From Scilla litardierei (lineage: Eukaryota > Streptophyta > Magnoliopsida > Asparagales > Asparagaceae): a DNA stretch of 64,000 nucleotides. Shown one piece after another: positions 12,625 through 23,300 of the stretch. Every line of letters begins with the position of its first letter. Positions within the stretch are counted from its first letter, which is position 1. Made by a program: the position numbers and the translations under genes. Under the pieces are notes generated by a model. That model worked only from the letters and a program-made list of their open reading frames with translations, had not been told where the DNA came from and ran no database searches. The stretch covers positions 11,399,860-11,463,859 of the forward strand of contig CM061130.1 in the NCBI GenBank assembly GCA_030789695.1, given 5' to 3'.

Positions 12625-13316
12625 CTCGAGTGATACTTCCATTCTGCATTGTTCTGAGCAAATTGAATGCTCAGGTCCAAGACTGAAGTGTTAATTGAAA
12701 GAACTGATCATGTCTGTTGTATTATCAGTGTAGTCTTTTGGCATTCCATGCATTTGTATCTCTTTAGGAGTACGTCTGTTTGGCTATGATTCATGGTTTT
12801 CTTACTTGTAGTTAGCCGACTCCAAATGTTGGGCATAATTACAGCTTAGAAAAAAATCTAATTAGACTGGACTTCCCGTAACTCCAACATGGAAAAATTT
12901 AGAAAACTAGAGTTTGAGAGAACTTCATGTATATGGAATTACTAGAAATAACCCTTGCATATAATACACGGGAACCTGAGAAAAAAACCACACAGGATGC
13001 GGGACCCGCACACAACTGAAAAAGAAAAGGAACTGTGGGTGTGGATGTGTGTGGGTATCGTCCGGGGTAAAAGGGGGAAAGACATGTTAAAATGCAAAAA
13101 AACGTACGGGTAAGTGAAAAATACCGATGAGAAATCCTTAAATATGGGGAAGAGGGACGTGCATTTGTGTTTTATGGAAAAGCAATGTCAAGCTTGAAAA
13201 ATAAGGGGAATGAAGGGGGCTTTTTCCATGGGTGCTCCACAACCACACACACCCACCCTAAGTGTGTTCCACCTTGATGATGTGGCAGCCATCTTCCCTT
13301 GCCACATGGACAAAAA
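12625..13316. other. non-genic sequence
   Basis: No gene or transposon end that I can support. It is less AT-rich toward 13000-13280. Confidence 0.4.
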
Positions 13317-13438
13317 TGTAACGTGGACAAATGTCAAATCATCCCTTTCATTTGTAATGATACTTAAACTCATGCAAAAGTGTAACATGGACAAATGTCA
13401 AATCTTGCCTTTCATTTGTAATGATACTTAAACTCATG
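13317..13438. repeat. two-copy tandem duplication (about 62 bp)
   Basis: TGTAACGTGGACAAATGTCA... through ACTTAAACTCATG is repeated at once with only a few changes. A recent local duplication upstream of the host gene. Confidence 0.9.
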
Positions 13439-13594
13439 TGAATAAAAACGATAGTTATTGATTCTTCCTTTTATCTTTTTATTCACTTTTGACCAACCGC
13501 AATCCGACATGTAACGGAAGGTCCAATTATCATTATTCTTGAATTCAATTAGAGATTAGAAAATCAGTTTGTTGATCCGATAGATTTTTGAAAC

Positions 13595-14271
13595 GGAAAC
13601 TTCTTCGTGCACCCACCATTTTACTTGCGTGCAAATCCACTTATTCACTAGTTTGCAATTCAAAATTTCACTCTCTTATACCATCATCTCCACCCGACGG
13701 GTTTTAGGGTTTGGAATAGGCAAGGGAGAAGAGGGAGAGTGGGCGAAGGAGGAGGCAGGGGCGGGGGCGGGGTCGTCGGTTGATGGGGCGGTGGAGGGGA
13801 CTGGGGAAGAAGATGATGAGCGGAGGAGGGGACAGAGGGGAGGGATGTAGCGGGAGATCAGAGGAGAGGGTGACGAGGTTGGGGAAGTTGGAGAGGCGGT
13901 GACGGGGTTGTGGATGTCGAAGGAGTGGGGGCAGGGGAGAGTGACGACGGAGGGGGAGGGGGAGGGGATGGGTTGTCGTAAAAGGGGGTGGAGGAGGGGG
14001 ATGGGCCAGGATTGTCGATGGATGGGGCAGCAGAGGGGGAGGTCGCCGGCGAAGATGAAGATGGTCGCCAGAGGGGGCGGCGGTTGGGGGGCTGGGGATT
14101 GGCTAAGGGGAGCGGTATTAGCGTCGGCCGTTTTACTCATCACGTACAACGTGATAGTTTTGGGATTTAGATTTGTGGTATACTGTGAGACAATTTGAGC
14201 GGCAAACTTGTAAAGAAGTCGAATTCTGGTTGTACGCGCGAGTAAAACGGTAGGTATGCAAAGAAGTTCCC
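13595..14271. mobile_element. non-autonomous Mutator-like element upstream of the host gene
   Basis: The left end GGAAACTTCTTCGTGCACCC and the inverted right end GGGAACTTCTTTGCATACCT start imperfect inverted repeats of about 80 bp, which both reach an AAGTTTGC/AGTTTGCAATTCAAA-type phrase. Flanking 9-mers TTTTGAAAC and TTCTGAACC match at 7 of 9 positions, fitting a worn 9-bp Mutator target duplication. The 677-bp element has a GGGTTTTAGGGTTTGG motif and a G/A-rich interior (13690-14100); the long Pro/Ser-rich antisense frame there is compositional. It ends about 150 bp before the host start codon, so it replaces or loads the proximal promoter. Confidence 0.7.
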
Positions 14272-14432
14272 TTCTGAACCTGAGCCATTTATGAGACTTA
14301 AGACCACAACTGGTCAAATTTTGCTTAGTCTTACTAGCGGGGATCTTAACTACTGTCCCCTAGAGCTCAATATTTTGTTCTCAAATCTCTTTTATACCTT
14401 GCAAAGATCGAGGCCGGGATGAGAGTTTGACA

Positions 14433-14592
14433 ATGGCGAATGTCAATTGCGGACCGGTCCTGACGGCGATCTCCTACGTGTGCATAGACTACCTCCGCCA
14501 CGTATTCCCCTACTGGCACGAGTGCCTCCAGCCCGCCCTAAGGGTGGTGCTGGCGCTGGCGGCGGTCGCACGTGCCCCTTTCTATCACCACT
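14433..14592 (+). pseudogene. host gene exon 1, first half (sphingomyelin-synthase-like family, provisional)
   Basis: The ATG at 14433 opens a GC-rich, strongly GC3-biased frame beginning MANVNCGPVLTAISYVC. It runs uninterrupted to the gypsy insertion and resumes in frame at 41054, the split falling inside a TGG codon. The resumed half is followed by a GTGAGT donor, and a matching second exon lies at 47544. The encoded N-terminus is hydrophobic with aromatic clusters. From memory it resembles a plant membrane protein family annotated as sphingomyelin-synthetase/PAP2-like (Arabidopsis AT1G43580 type), but I could not check this. Exon 1 has no mutation of its own; the insertion and the damaged exon 2 make the gene non-functional. 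Confidence 0.6.
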
Positions 14593-14879
14593 TGTAACGA
14601 CTGGTTTCCTTGTATCTGGATTTATTATAATATAATATATGTTTTGGTGGATTTTCTCCTTTTGTGTGGTTTTCGTCTCCGTAGCTTTCATTTTCGATCT
14701 TGTCGTCGTGTTTTCTCGTTTCCTCCTTAGGATCGTCGATTTCAAAGTATGTCATTCGTGACGGACTTCATAACGGCCGTATCTTACTGTTAGATCAAGC
14801 CTAGGAGTCATAGGAATCGATCCCGGAGCTCCGCGCTCCGTATCAGAACTTTTGGTGCTTATTATCCGGTGTAAGAAGG

Positions 14880-15285
14880 GGCACCGACCGACTAGATGAC
14901 GATCCAGTCGGTCGGCAATCCTTCTTGGACCGACTAGTTGGCTTTCTAAATTATTCAGGAGTTACTGTTTATCGTTAGTCGTTCTAAGAACGTCGGTTGA
15001 TCGATTAGGTTGCAAACTAGTCGGTCAGCAATGCTTCTTTAACCGACTAACTCTTCAACTAGTTTTTGGTATCAATACTGTTCACTCTTAGTCGGTCTAA
15101 GAACGTTCACCGACCGACTAGATGTTAAACTAGTCGGTCAGTATTTGTTCATCGACCGACTAAATCCAAATCCTATTTTCGTTCAGAAGTTACTGTTTAC
15201 ACTTAGTCGGTCTGCGTTGGTCGACCGACCGACTAGTTGCCAAACTAGTCGGTCAGTGGTTGCTGTTTGACCGACTAATCTGTGT
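14880..15285 (+). promoter_or_regulatory. U3 array of ACCGACCGACTAG inverted motifs (gypsy 5' LTR)
   Basis: Four imperfect units of about 107-119 bp. Each has the plan TTAGTCGGTC, spacer, ACCGACCGACTAG, short loop, CTAGTCGGTC, spacer, ACCGACTA. I count about 16 ACCGAC/GTCGGT cores by eye. The array ends about 40 bp before the TATA box, the position of an enhancer. ACCGAC is the known DRE/CRT core bound by plant DREB/CBF factors, so cold or drought response is a reasonable inference, not shown. The copia LTR at 55500-56030 carries a closely similar array. Confidence 0.75.
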
Positions 15286-15320
15286 TAAAACCCTAATTTC
15301 TGGGCAGCCGCCAGCCCAAC

Positions 15321-15330
15321 CTATTTATAC
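15321..15330 (+). promoter_or_regulatory. TATA box of the gypsy 5' LTR
   Basis: CTATTTATAC, followed by a C-rich leader with AAACCCTAA motifs typical of plant transcription starts. The identical box is at 39215-39224 in the 3' LTR. Confidence 0.7.
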
Positions 15331-16110
15331 CCCTCCCAAACGTTTTCTTCTTCCTCCACTCGACCTAAAACCCTAAAATCTCCCCCATTGAGCCCCCTTC
15401 TCCCTCAAACCCTAATTCCTTCATTCCAAGCCCAAGATCCATCATCCAAACCATCCATCAACTCATTCTACCTCTCATCTTCCCCAAATTTCCATCAAAT
15501 CCCCAAAATCCCCCAAGAACCCTAGTTCTCCAAACTTCTCCATTCGGTTCCAGATCTGGTTCCTAGGTTCTCCGGAGTGTTTCTTTCGCCTCCTCTCGGT
15601 AAGAAATCGATCTCTTGATGTTTTCATAACCTATTTGTATTTTTATAAAACCCTAATGAAATTTCATGTTGTTTGATGATTGTTTCCCCATAACAGCGAT
15701 TTCCCCCGTAGATTAGCATCCGCGAGACGAACCTTCGTGATCGTCATCCCCGGTGCTAGGCAAGTGAAACTTGCCACTTAGGGTTTAGGCCATGTTTTAG
15801 GCCATTTGCTTGTTGTAGGCGTAAAAAAGACTAGGCGACGAAATGATACTCGCCTAGGCGCAAATTGAGGAACTAGCTTGACAACGAAGCTAGTTCCGAC
15901 ATATATCATGTTGCACAATTACCATGTCATGTTTACTTTCCATTAACGGTACACAAATTAATTGTCATGTCATTGCATTCTTTAAGTGTTTCTGTGATTG
16001 CGTAGCTTCGCTACAATGCTTGTGTTCCTGGCTCGTGTTCCAGAAGCAGGCCATGTGTTGGTTGATAGCCAATGCCCGAATTGCTTGTTTCTGGCTAGGT
16101 GCACCTCTAC

Positions 16111-16303
16111 GCCAAATGTTTACAATGCGAGCTCCTGTGCGGGGCAACCCCGGCTCATTTACTGAGCTCATGTGCGGGGACCCTGGCTCGATTACGTGTG
16201 CCAAATGTTTATGAATCGTGAACTAAAATGCGATCTCCTGTGCGGGGCAACCCCGGCTCATTTACTGAGCTCATGTGTGGGGACCCTGGCTCGATTACAT
16301 GTG
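16111..16303 (+). repeat. two-copy GC-rich tandem repeat in the LTR
   Basis: The unit GCCAAATGTTTA...GCGAGCTCCTGTGCGGGG...CCTGGCTCGATTAC is repeated, with an extra short linker in the second copy. The 3' LTR has the same pair at about 40006-40198. Confidence 0.85.
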
Positions 16304-16698
16304 GATATTGGGGGTAAGAGTTAAGCGGACAATCAACTGGGAGTCTGCCTGATCAGCAACTGCAGTGGTAAGGCGTAAACTCTGGGTTTGGGGTAGTTGT
16401 TAAGCGGCCACTCAGCGTGAATGTGAAACCGTTCAGCTGTAAGGCGTAAACATCTACAAAACAACGTGAATAGTGAATTGATTGAGATTGTTAGTAGCTT
16501 GGCTACTCTTGTCTTGTCTTGTCCCGATAATTGTTCTCTTGTACAAATTGTCTTCCATGTCTTGTTTGTGCACTCCTATTATAACTGACATGTCATGCAT
16601 ACTTTAACTGCTAGGTTGCTAGTTGCCTTACTTTCAGTTTCCTTGCCCAAGTCTTTTAGACTTGCTGACATGTGCCCCTTTACTCTTTTGGGTGACAC

Positions 16699-16806
16699 AT
16701 GGTAGATCCCGAGCCTGAGTACCTTGTTGAGAACGAGGTGTTTGCTGACGCCGAGCCCGAGCTTGTGTTTGACGGGGAGTACGTTGACACTGAGGACCAG
16801 TCCTAG
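16699..16806 (+). other. acidic 35-residue reading frame in the gypsy LTR
   Basis: ATG GTA GAT CCC GAG opens a 35-codon frame rich in Glu/Asp (MVDPEPEYLVENEVF...), ending TAG. The 3' LTR copy (40594-40701) keeps the frame open with a few substitutions. A solo LTR of a related family has an acidic frame in the same place. It may be translated from LTR transcripts or be a structural coincidence. Confidence 0.35.
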
Positions 16807-17296
16807 TGTTTTTGTTGTGTTTCCCTTTTTGTTTTAGACTACTTTTTTGTTGTCGGTGCATGGCACCTATACTTTGTTATGTCGTTGGTTTTGTTGGCCT
16901 TGTTATGGGCCTTTAGACTCTTTCTTTTAGCCTGGTGGCTTTTCTGGATATTGAACTTATTTTCATGTTGGACAATTTGTGAGATATGAGAATTTTATTT
17001 CTGTCTCTCCTTTTATTATTATTGTTGCTCCGTTGTGGTTACAGGGACCTGCTTATGTTTTTTTGACGCTTATCGGGTTTGGGGCTTCACAGCTCCACTC
17101 TCGTGCGGACCTTCTCACGTCTCGCCTCCATTTTAGGGAAGCGGGTCGTGACAGGTTTTGTTGGTGGCCCATGCAGGTCCTTCTGTAACTGCGATTATCG
17201 AAATAGCGATAATAATATTAGAACGTCCAATAAACTAAGTTCGACGTCCGAGTCATAAGCTTTGAGTCTAATCTGCTTCGTTTTCTGTGTCATTAG

Positions 17297-18428
17297 ATGG
17301 CAGGAAGACAATTCACCCGTGGTGGGGGCAGTGGTGCGCTCCCTCATGATGAGGAGCCTGAGCAGGAACCCACCAACGGTGAGATGATGCAGATGATGAT
17401 CCAGATGATGCAAGTGCAGCAGGGCGTGCTCCTGCAAGTCCAGAATGATCCACTTGCTCGAGCTGCACGGGCTCTTCCGGATGCCCCTCGCTCTGAGCCT
17501 GGAGCGAAGCAATTTCGGGAGCTGGGTCCCGCATATTTTGATGGGTCTGAGGGTCCTCTGGCTGCCGATGAGTGGATTCGGAACATCGAGGACAATTTGA
17601 AGATGGCCAAGATCACCCCGGCTGGATGGGTTGATTTGGCAAGGAGGCAACTCAAGGATAATGCTCGGAATTGGTGGGATGCGGAAGAAAAGATGCTGGT
17701 GGAGCCAATAGCTTGGGCTGCCTTCAAGTCCAGGTTTGATGAGGAGTTCTTTCCGAAGGCTGCGAAGAAGAAGATGCTGCAGCGCTTCATTGATCTGAAG
17801 CAAGGGAGCTTGACGATGGACCAGTACCACCAAGAGTTCACTAGGCTGAGTCGGTTCGCATCGAAGATGGTGCAGGATGCTGATGAGAGGGCTCAGAGGT
17901 TCCTGCAGGGACTTGCTTTGGAGCTCCAGAGTTTTGTGTCTTCCTCCAATCTGGACTCTTATCAGAAGGTTCTGGTCGCTGCGAGGAGGCAGGAGCTGAA
18001 CCTGAGTGAGAGGAGGGGGTCTGTTGTTGGTGCTGGGAAGAGGCCTATGGAGCAGGCCAGAGCGGTGGTTAGGCCTGGTTTCAAGCCTAATCAGCCAGCT
18101 CAGTTTAAGAGGCCAGGAGGGCCTATTCTGAAGACTTGCCATTTCTGCGGCAAGCCTGGCCACATCAAGGATCAGTGTCGGAAGTTTTTGGGCCAGTGTC
18201 TGGTTTGTGGTGATGCTTCCCATGTCGCAAAGTATTGTCGGCACGCGAATCAGCTGCGGAGGGCACCTGTTGCAGCACAGCCGTTGCAGCAGCGAGCGTC
18301 TGTTCCTGCTGGACGTGGAGCAGCTCTTGTTCCGCAGAGGCAGGCTTTTCAGCAGGCTGTTCCGCCGAGGAGGCATGCTTTTCTGATGACCGCTGTGGAG
18401 AGCGAGGCTGTGGATGAGGTTATCGCAG
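17297..18428 (+). CDS. gag: gypsy gag (capsid/nucleocapsid part of the polyprotein)
   Basis: The frame starts at ATG 17297 (MAGRQFTRGG). Residues about 75-190 form a Retrotrans_gag domain with the typical GPAYFDG, ADEWIRNIE, NWWDAE and QGSLTMDQY phrases. Two CCHC zinc knuckles follow, CHFCGKPGHIKDQC at residues 281-294 and CLVCGDASHVAKYC about 20 residues later, for binding genomic RNA. Read straight on, the frame meets a stop at 18467. A GT-AG intron beginning at 18429 instead joins it in frame to the protease. Gag packages retrotransposon RNA in cytoplasmic particles. No disabling mutation is seen in this part. Confidence 0.9.
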
Positions 18429-18541
18429 GTAATCCTCAATCTAGCTTTTACCTTCCTAGTTGGTTTTGATTGTTAGATTGTGTTTTTTTCTTGAACATGG
18501 TTGTTTGCTAGACTAGGGTTTGATTGTTAATTGCTTGTTAG
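18429..18541 (+). other. spliceosomal intron between gag and protease of the gypsy element
   Basis: 113 bp, starting GTAATC and ending TTGTTAG, phase 1. Removing it joins VIAG to VVLVC, which is the expected linker before the protease D-S-G motif. Together with the second intron and the rejoined CACTA break, the whole polyprotein length is a multiple of three (1485 codons). That supports both introns. Confidence 0.8.
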
Positions 18542-19539
18542 GTGTGGTTTTGGTTTGCACATTTCCTGCACGAGTCCTCTTTGACTCTGGTGCGTCGATG
18601 TGCATTATTTCTCGGAGCTTCGTGGAGAGGCATTCCTTGTCGACGTCCCCTCTTCCCAAGAGTTGGAATATCGTTACAGGGAATGGCGTGGTCTCGGTGC
18701 ATCGTGGTTGCAATTCTTGCTCGTTGGTGGTCTATGGACATGAGCTTTTCGCTGATTTCATTGTCCACGACATCATCAACTATGATGCAGTTCTTGAGAT
18801 GGACTGGCTTACGAGCTTCTATGCTACAATTGACTGTCGGAGGAAGAAGGTGGTGTTCGAGATTTCCGGACATCCAGTATTTGAGTTCAGTCGTGGTAGC
18901 AGTTCGCTTGGTCCTGTCAGATTTCGGGCCAGGCCGGTGGAGGTTGTGGCTATGCAGATGGAGTTGGAGTGGCCAGATGTGGTGCGAGATTTTGGCGACG
19001 TCTTCCCCGAGGAGATGTCTGGTTTGCCACCTGATCGAGCTTTAGAATTTTCTATCGATCTTGTTCCGGGTGCGCAGCCGATTTCGAAGGCGTCGTATCG
19101 TATGGCACCTGCAGAATTGGAAGAGTTGCTGAAGCAGTTGGATGAGCTTTTGCAGAAGGGTTATATCAATCCTAGTGTGTCTCCGTGGGGAGCACCAGTG
19201 CTGCTGGTGAAGAAGAAGGATGGTTCGCGTCGCATGTGCGTGGACTATCGGGAGTTGAATGCGGTGACCATTAAAAATAAATACCCGTTGCCTCGCATCG
19301 ATGATATTTTTGATCAGCTTGGAGGTTCGAGGGTGTTCTCTAAATTGGATTTGAGGAGTGGTTACCATCAGTTGAAGGTGAAGAAGGGAGATGTTCCGAA
19401 GACAGCGTTCAGGATGAAGTATGTACACTATGAGTTTGTGGTTATGCCTTTCGGCGTAACTAACGCGCCCGCAGTTTTCATGAATCTGATGAACCTAATT
19501 TTCTATGACTTTTTGGATAAGTTTGTCGTTATCTTTATT
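18542..19539 (+). pseudogene. pol: gypsy pol, first part: protease and N-terminal reverse transcriptase
   Basis: The aspartic protease active site appears as LFDSGAS (Asp codon near 18593). The reverse transcriptase follows, with [18 protein letters not shown] at about 19200-19250 and the fingers/palm phrases KYPLPRIDD and [12 protein letters not shown]. The frame is open up to 19539, where the CACTA element is inserted between the bulky hydrophobic strand and the catalytic Asp-Asp pair. That pair lies on the far side at 36045. The break alone abolishes reverse transcriptase. Confidence 0.92.
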
Positions 19540-19562
19540 CACTACAAGGAAGGGGAACAGTT

Positions 19563-20205
19563 TTGGCGGTTGAAAAATACGTTATTGGCGGGTCGGAACC
19601 GCCAAAATCGCCGTTTCAAGCGGTTTTCTTAACCGCCGCTAAAAAGGGGGTGAGAAACATTATTTCTGGCGGTTTACAACCGCTTCAAATAAACCGCATG
19701 CACCCTTGTTTGTAGCGGTTCCGAACCGTCAAAACAAATATTTCTAGCGGCTGGTTTAATTACGCTAAAGGTATTTACGCAAATTTAATAGATGTTTATA
19801 GCGGTTCTAAACCGCAACAAAACGCACCCGTTTGTGGCGGTTCAGAACCGCGACAACTAAAATAAATTAATTTAAAATTTTTAACAACAACCCGTTTTGC
19901 AGCGGTTCGTAACCGCTACAAATGAACCGTTTGTGGCGGTTCGTAACCGCTACAAATGAACCGTTTGTGGCGGTTCGTAACCGCCACAACCAGAATAAAT
20001 TAATTTAAAAAAATGCACTTCGGACCCCGTTTTCAGCGTTTTACAACCGCTGCAAATATTTTAGCGAATTTTGTTGCGGTTTTCAACCGCCAAAAGAGTA
20101 ATATTTGTGGCGGTTTAGAACCGGCACAAAATATATCATGTATTTTAAAAAATCATTTAAATTCCTAAACGTGGTATTTTTATAGCGGATGTTAACCGCC
20201 ACAAA
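19563..20205. promoter_or_regulatory. CACTA left subterminal repeat array
   Basis: About 13 copies of a palindromic motif of the form (A/G)GCGGTTnnnAACCGC(T/C)AC, spaced about 30-90 bp, in AT-rich sequence. Three at about 19900-19990 are nearly identical tandem units. In En/Spm, subterminal motifs bind TNPA and bring the two ends together, and the same role is inferred here. Confidence 0.85.
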
Positions 20206-20382
20206 ACAAACAAATTTATAAAAAAAATAAAAAACTAAAAATAGAACTGTATTTAATAAAAATGAAAAGCCATAATATTCACAATAATAATTCATACATG
20301 TTTAACATAAGTCTTTAAAACACAATAAACCACACGATACTTTTTAATACAAAAAAAATCTTTCCTACAACATCAAAATAAA

Positions 20383-23300
20383 CTATGGACCGGATGGCGG
20401 AGGAAAGAGGTTCTGGTACTGTGGATCTTCATGTAACTTCTGCAGCTGTTCTTGAGTGGCATGTTGTGTCAAGAAGAAGCTCAAAAGAGATGTACACTGA
20501 GTAAGCTGAGATGTACATTGATCAAGCCGAGACTTGTACTGCTCAAGCTCCTGTTTCTGACTATCGAACTCCTCCCTCGTCACTAGATTTGAATGACTTG
20601 ATGAAGCATCAGACGTGAAGGACGGAGATGGGACAAATCTTCTATGTATCCCGAAAATCCGGGATTGAGAACCATTAGAACCAAAACCAACCACCCGACC
20701 TGGGTGATCTTCGCCTAAAACACGAGCAACAGCATCATTTCTTCCTTGGCTCTCCACACCCTCCTGTTGTGCCTGTTCTCGAATGCTCTCCTGTACCATA
20801 AAATAAAAAATGAGACATGAGATTATATATCATAGAATGTTGTGACTAAACAAACTGTACCATGAAATGAAATTGACTTCAAAGGAACCAAGAGAGAACA
20901 GTCTGCTGTGCAAAAAAATTTGGAGAAATGCAAATGCAAAAAATTCCTCAAAAAACTGGGTTTTCTATGTCTAGTTTTCTGCCAGTTTTCAAACTTGATG
21001 CATATCAGATTGGGTTACATGTGCAGCTGGTGGTAATACCTGATCACGTTATCAGCGATGTCAATTTTTTTTCAATTTTTTCTTGTTTAGTTGAAGAGTT
21101 TTTTATAAATGTCAAATATTCACACTGCTTGATGTTTTATAATGGATTGTAGAAGCTCTTATGATTAAGATGGAGGGCAAATCTGCAGGTTGCACTAACA
21201 TATATACAAATATAAATAACTACAATACAACAAGTTGGATGTGTGACCAGTGCCCATTCCAGCCAGCAAAATAACACTATCCTACTTCTCAACCAAGCTA
21301 AATCTAAATTTCAAATTTCACGATTTATTCAAAAATTCAAACTTTCTTCGTGACCCACATAAAACTCGACGACTAACTGATGAAACTTGGCTTCTCCATG
21401 AGGTTTTATGACCAACTCTCCCCCTACATACAAGAGCTTAATTATTAGTCATCATTCTAATATCCTAATCAAGAGTCTTGCATGACTTGAAATGGCTTCA
21501 AAATCGTCCCCTTAATCCTCAATATTGGCACGCGTTTACAAGTTGTTTACAATGTCACCGATATCGACTGCCACCTGTTTCTTTATACCCGAGCTCTACG
21601 CTCTCGGTCCAGTGGCCAAAAGTACGTTATATGTACAACGTAATGGGTACTGTATACAGCTGCTATTAATACACAAATATTCTTGCTAAATAATCTTTTA
21701 GTTTTTTAATGTTAATTTGTTTAACGGCATGCAACATATGAACAGCTCTTACATCATGCAATGCAAGTGCTAGCTATGTGCCCCAAGGATCTGGATCAGA
21801 TTAATTATTATGCATGGATATAAACTTGTTCTTTAAAAAGTTTAATTAGGTACATAAATAGTACTTAATTAAGATAGAGATAGGCTAGTGATTAGGTGTG
21901 GAATAAATTTGGAGATTGATGCATACAAAATTTCTCCTTCACATTTCCACAACTTAATTGTTGAGAAAGTAATGAATGAGAATGAAAGAAAATACAATAC
22001 TACAAAGCATATACAGGTTGGCAAACGATTGGGTATGCAAACATTTTGGCAGATACAGGTTGGCAAATGATTGGGTATGCAAACATTTTGGAAGAATCAC
22101 TTACGTATTCGATACTAGTATCAAGTATGATCTGATAATAATACGTGAACGTTTTACAAGAATCGCCGTATCAGACTTAAATACTATGTGAAACATGAGG
22201 TAATATTTTGTGGACACTGCCATTTAGATTTCAGCCATCATTTCTGCCCAGTGAGAGAATATTAGCAACCACATTTAGATTTTGTGGTAACATGAGGTAA
22301 TATTTTGTGGACACTGCCATTTAGATTTCAGCCATCATTTCTGCCATGTATAGACTCAGAAGCGCACAACATATTCCCAACCTATAGATCTAAGGTATGA
22401 AAAAGAATAAAAGTTAAATTACAGGCTACTAAGAAAAACTCACTTATATAAGCTACGAATTGATACACCATGTGTGGCTCCCTGCACAATAATTTGAGGC
22501 ACAGAGACCCTCCTGCATACCACCCCCGCCACATCGAATGGCTGATATGCACCCAGACATTATTCTCATCCATCTGGAGAGAATCAGCAGTGCAAGTGTT
22601 TCTTTATATCTCTAAAGCTAAATGTTTAGTTTCTTTACATGATACAAAAAGACACGGTATATCATTCATATAAATATTAGTTTTATCCTAAATGTTTAGA
22701 AGGCATATTAGTTGTCGTAATCCAGTTTTGAGACTAAGCATGAAGCTATATCAAAAATTTTGATGGTTCAAACGTTGAAAGTACGCAATTAAACTTAAAA
22801 GATCTTGTAAGATAGTACACTGAAAACAAATTTAGAAACGAAGTAATACATGGATGAGCATATATCATACATGTCTATGAGCTTTCTACGACACTACTTT
22901 CCACATGCTCATCCAAATGTAGTCTCATGATATGTTCAATATGAATATGGGGTGTTATTGAGCCATAGGAAGGGTATGACTAATTCATTATATAAATCAA
23001 ACAAAACTTGAGAGTCAGATATTCAATTATTTGGTTTTTCATACAAGTTAAAACCCGTATATTATCATTTACGTAAACGGAGTAAAATTTCGATAATAAT
23101 GTCAACTAGAAATGATAAGATTCAACCAAAAAGGAAATCTGGCTTATAAAAGGCCAATATCAGAAGGTTGTGGATTAACCAAAATAGAGAATATACCAAA
23201 GATGAAACTTAAGATGATCAGTTAAGTATATAGAATAGGTATGGGAGGTCTTAAGTTCGATTTTTATTGCTGGATATGAGAAAACACCCAAGTACAGATG

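Larger units (their letters stand above)
14593..17153 (+). repeat. gypsy 5' LTR
   Basis: 2561 bp, TG...CA bounded. In order it contains the ACCGAC array, a TATA box, a C-rich untranslated leader with a possible donor (CTCGGTAAGAAATCG near 15597), a two-copy GC-rich repeat, and a short acidic frame near its end. The small open frames such as 15924-16214 have no recognisable product. Confidence 0.95.

Noticed and set aside
13676..14317. 213-residue Pro/Ser-rich frame on the minus strand
   Set aside because: Arises from the G/A-rich interior of a small MULE; overlaps its terminal repeat and has no recognisable domain.
14880..15285. CRISPR-like array of regularly spaced repeats
   Set aside because: Plant nuclear LTR context, imperfect 110-bp units, same array in both LTRs; no cas genes.
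15924..16214. 96-residue frame in the gypsy LTR (also at 39818-40108)
   Set aside because: Present in both LTR copies, but with amino-acid changes spread evenly and no domain; it covers the GC-rich tandem repeat.
17195..18439. 414-residue open frame on the minus strand opposite gag
   Set aside because: Shadow of the gypsy gag on the other strand; Leu/Arg/Pro-rich composition, no known domain.
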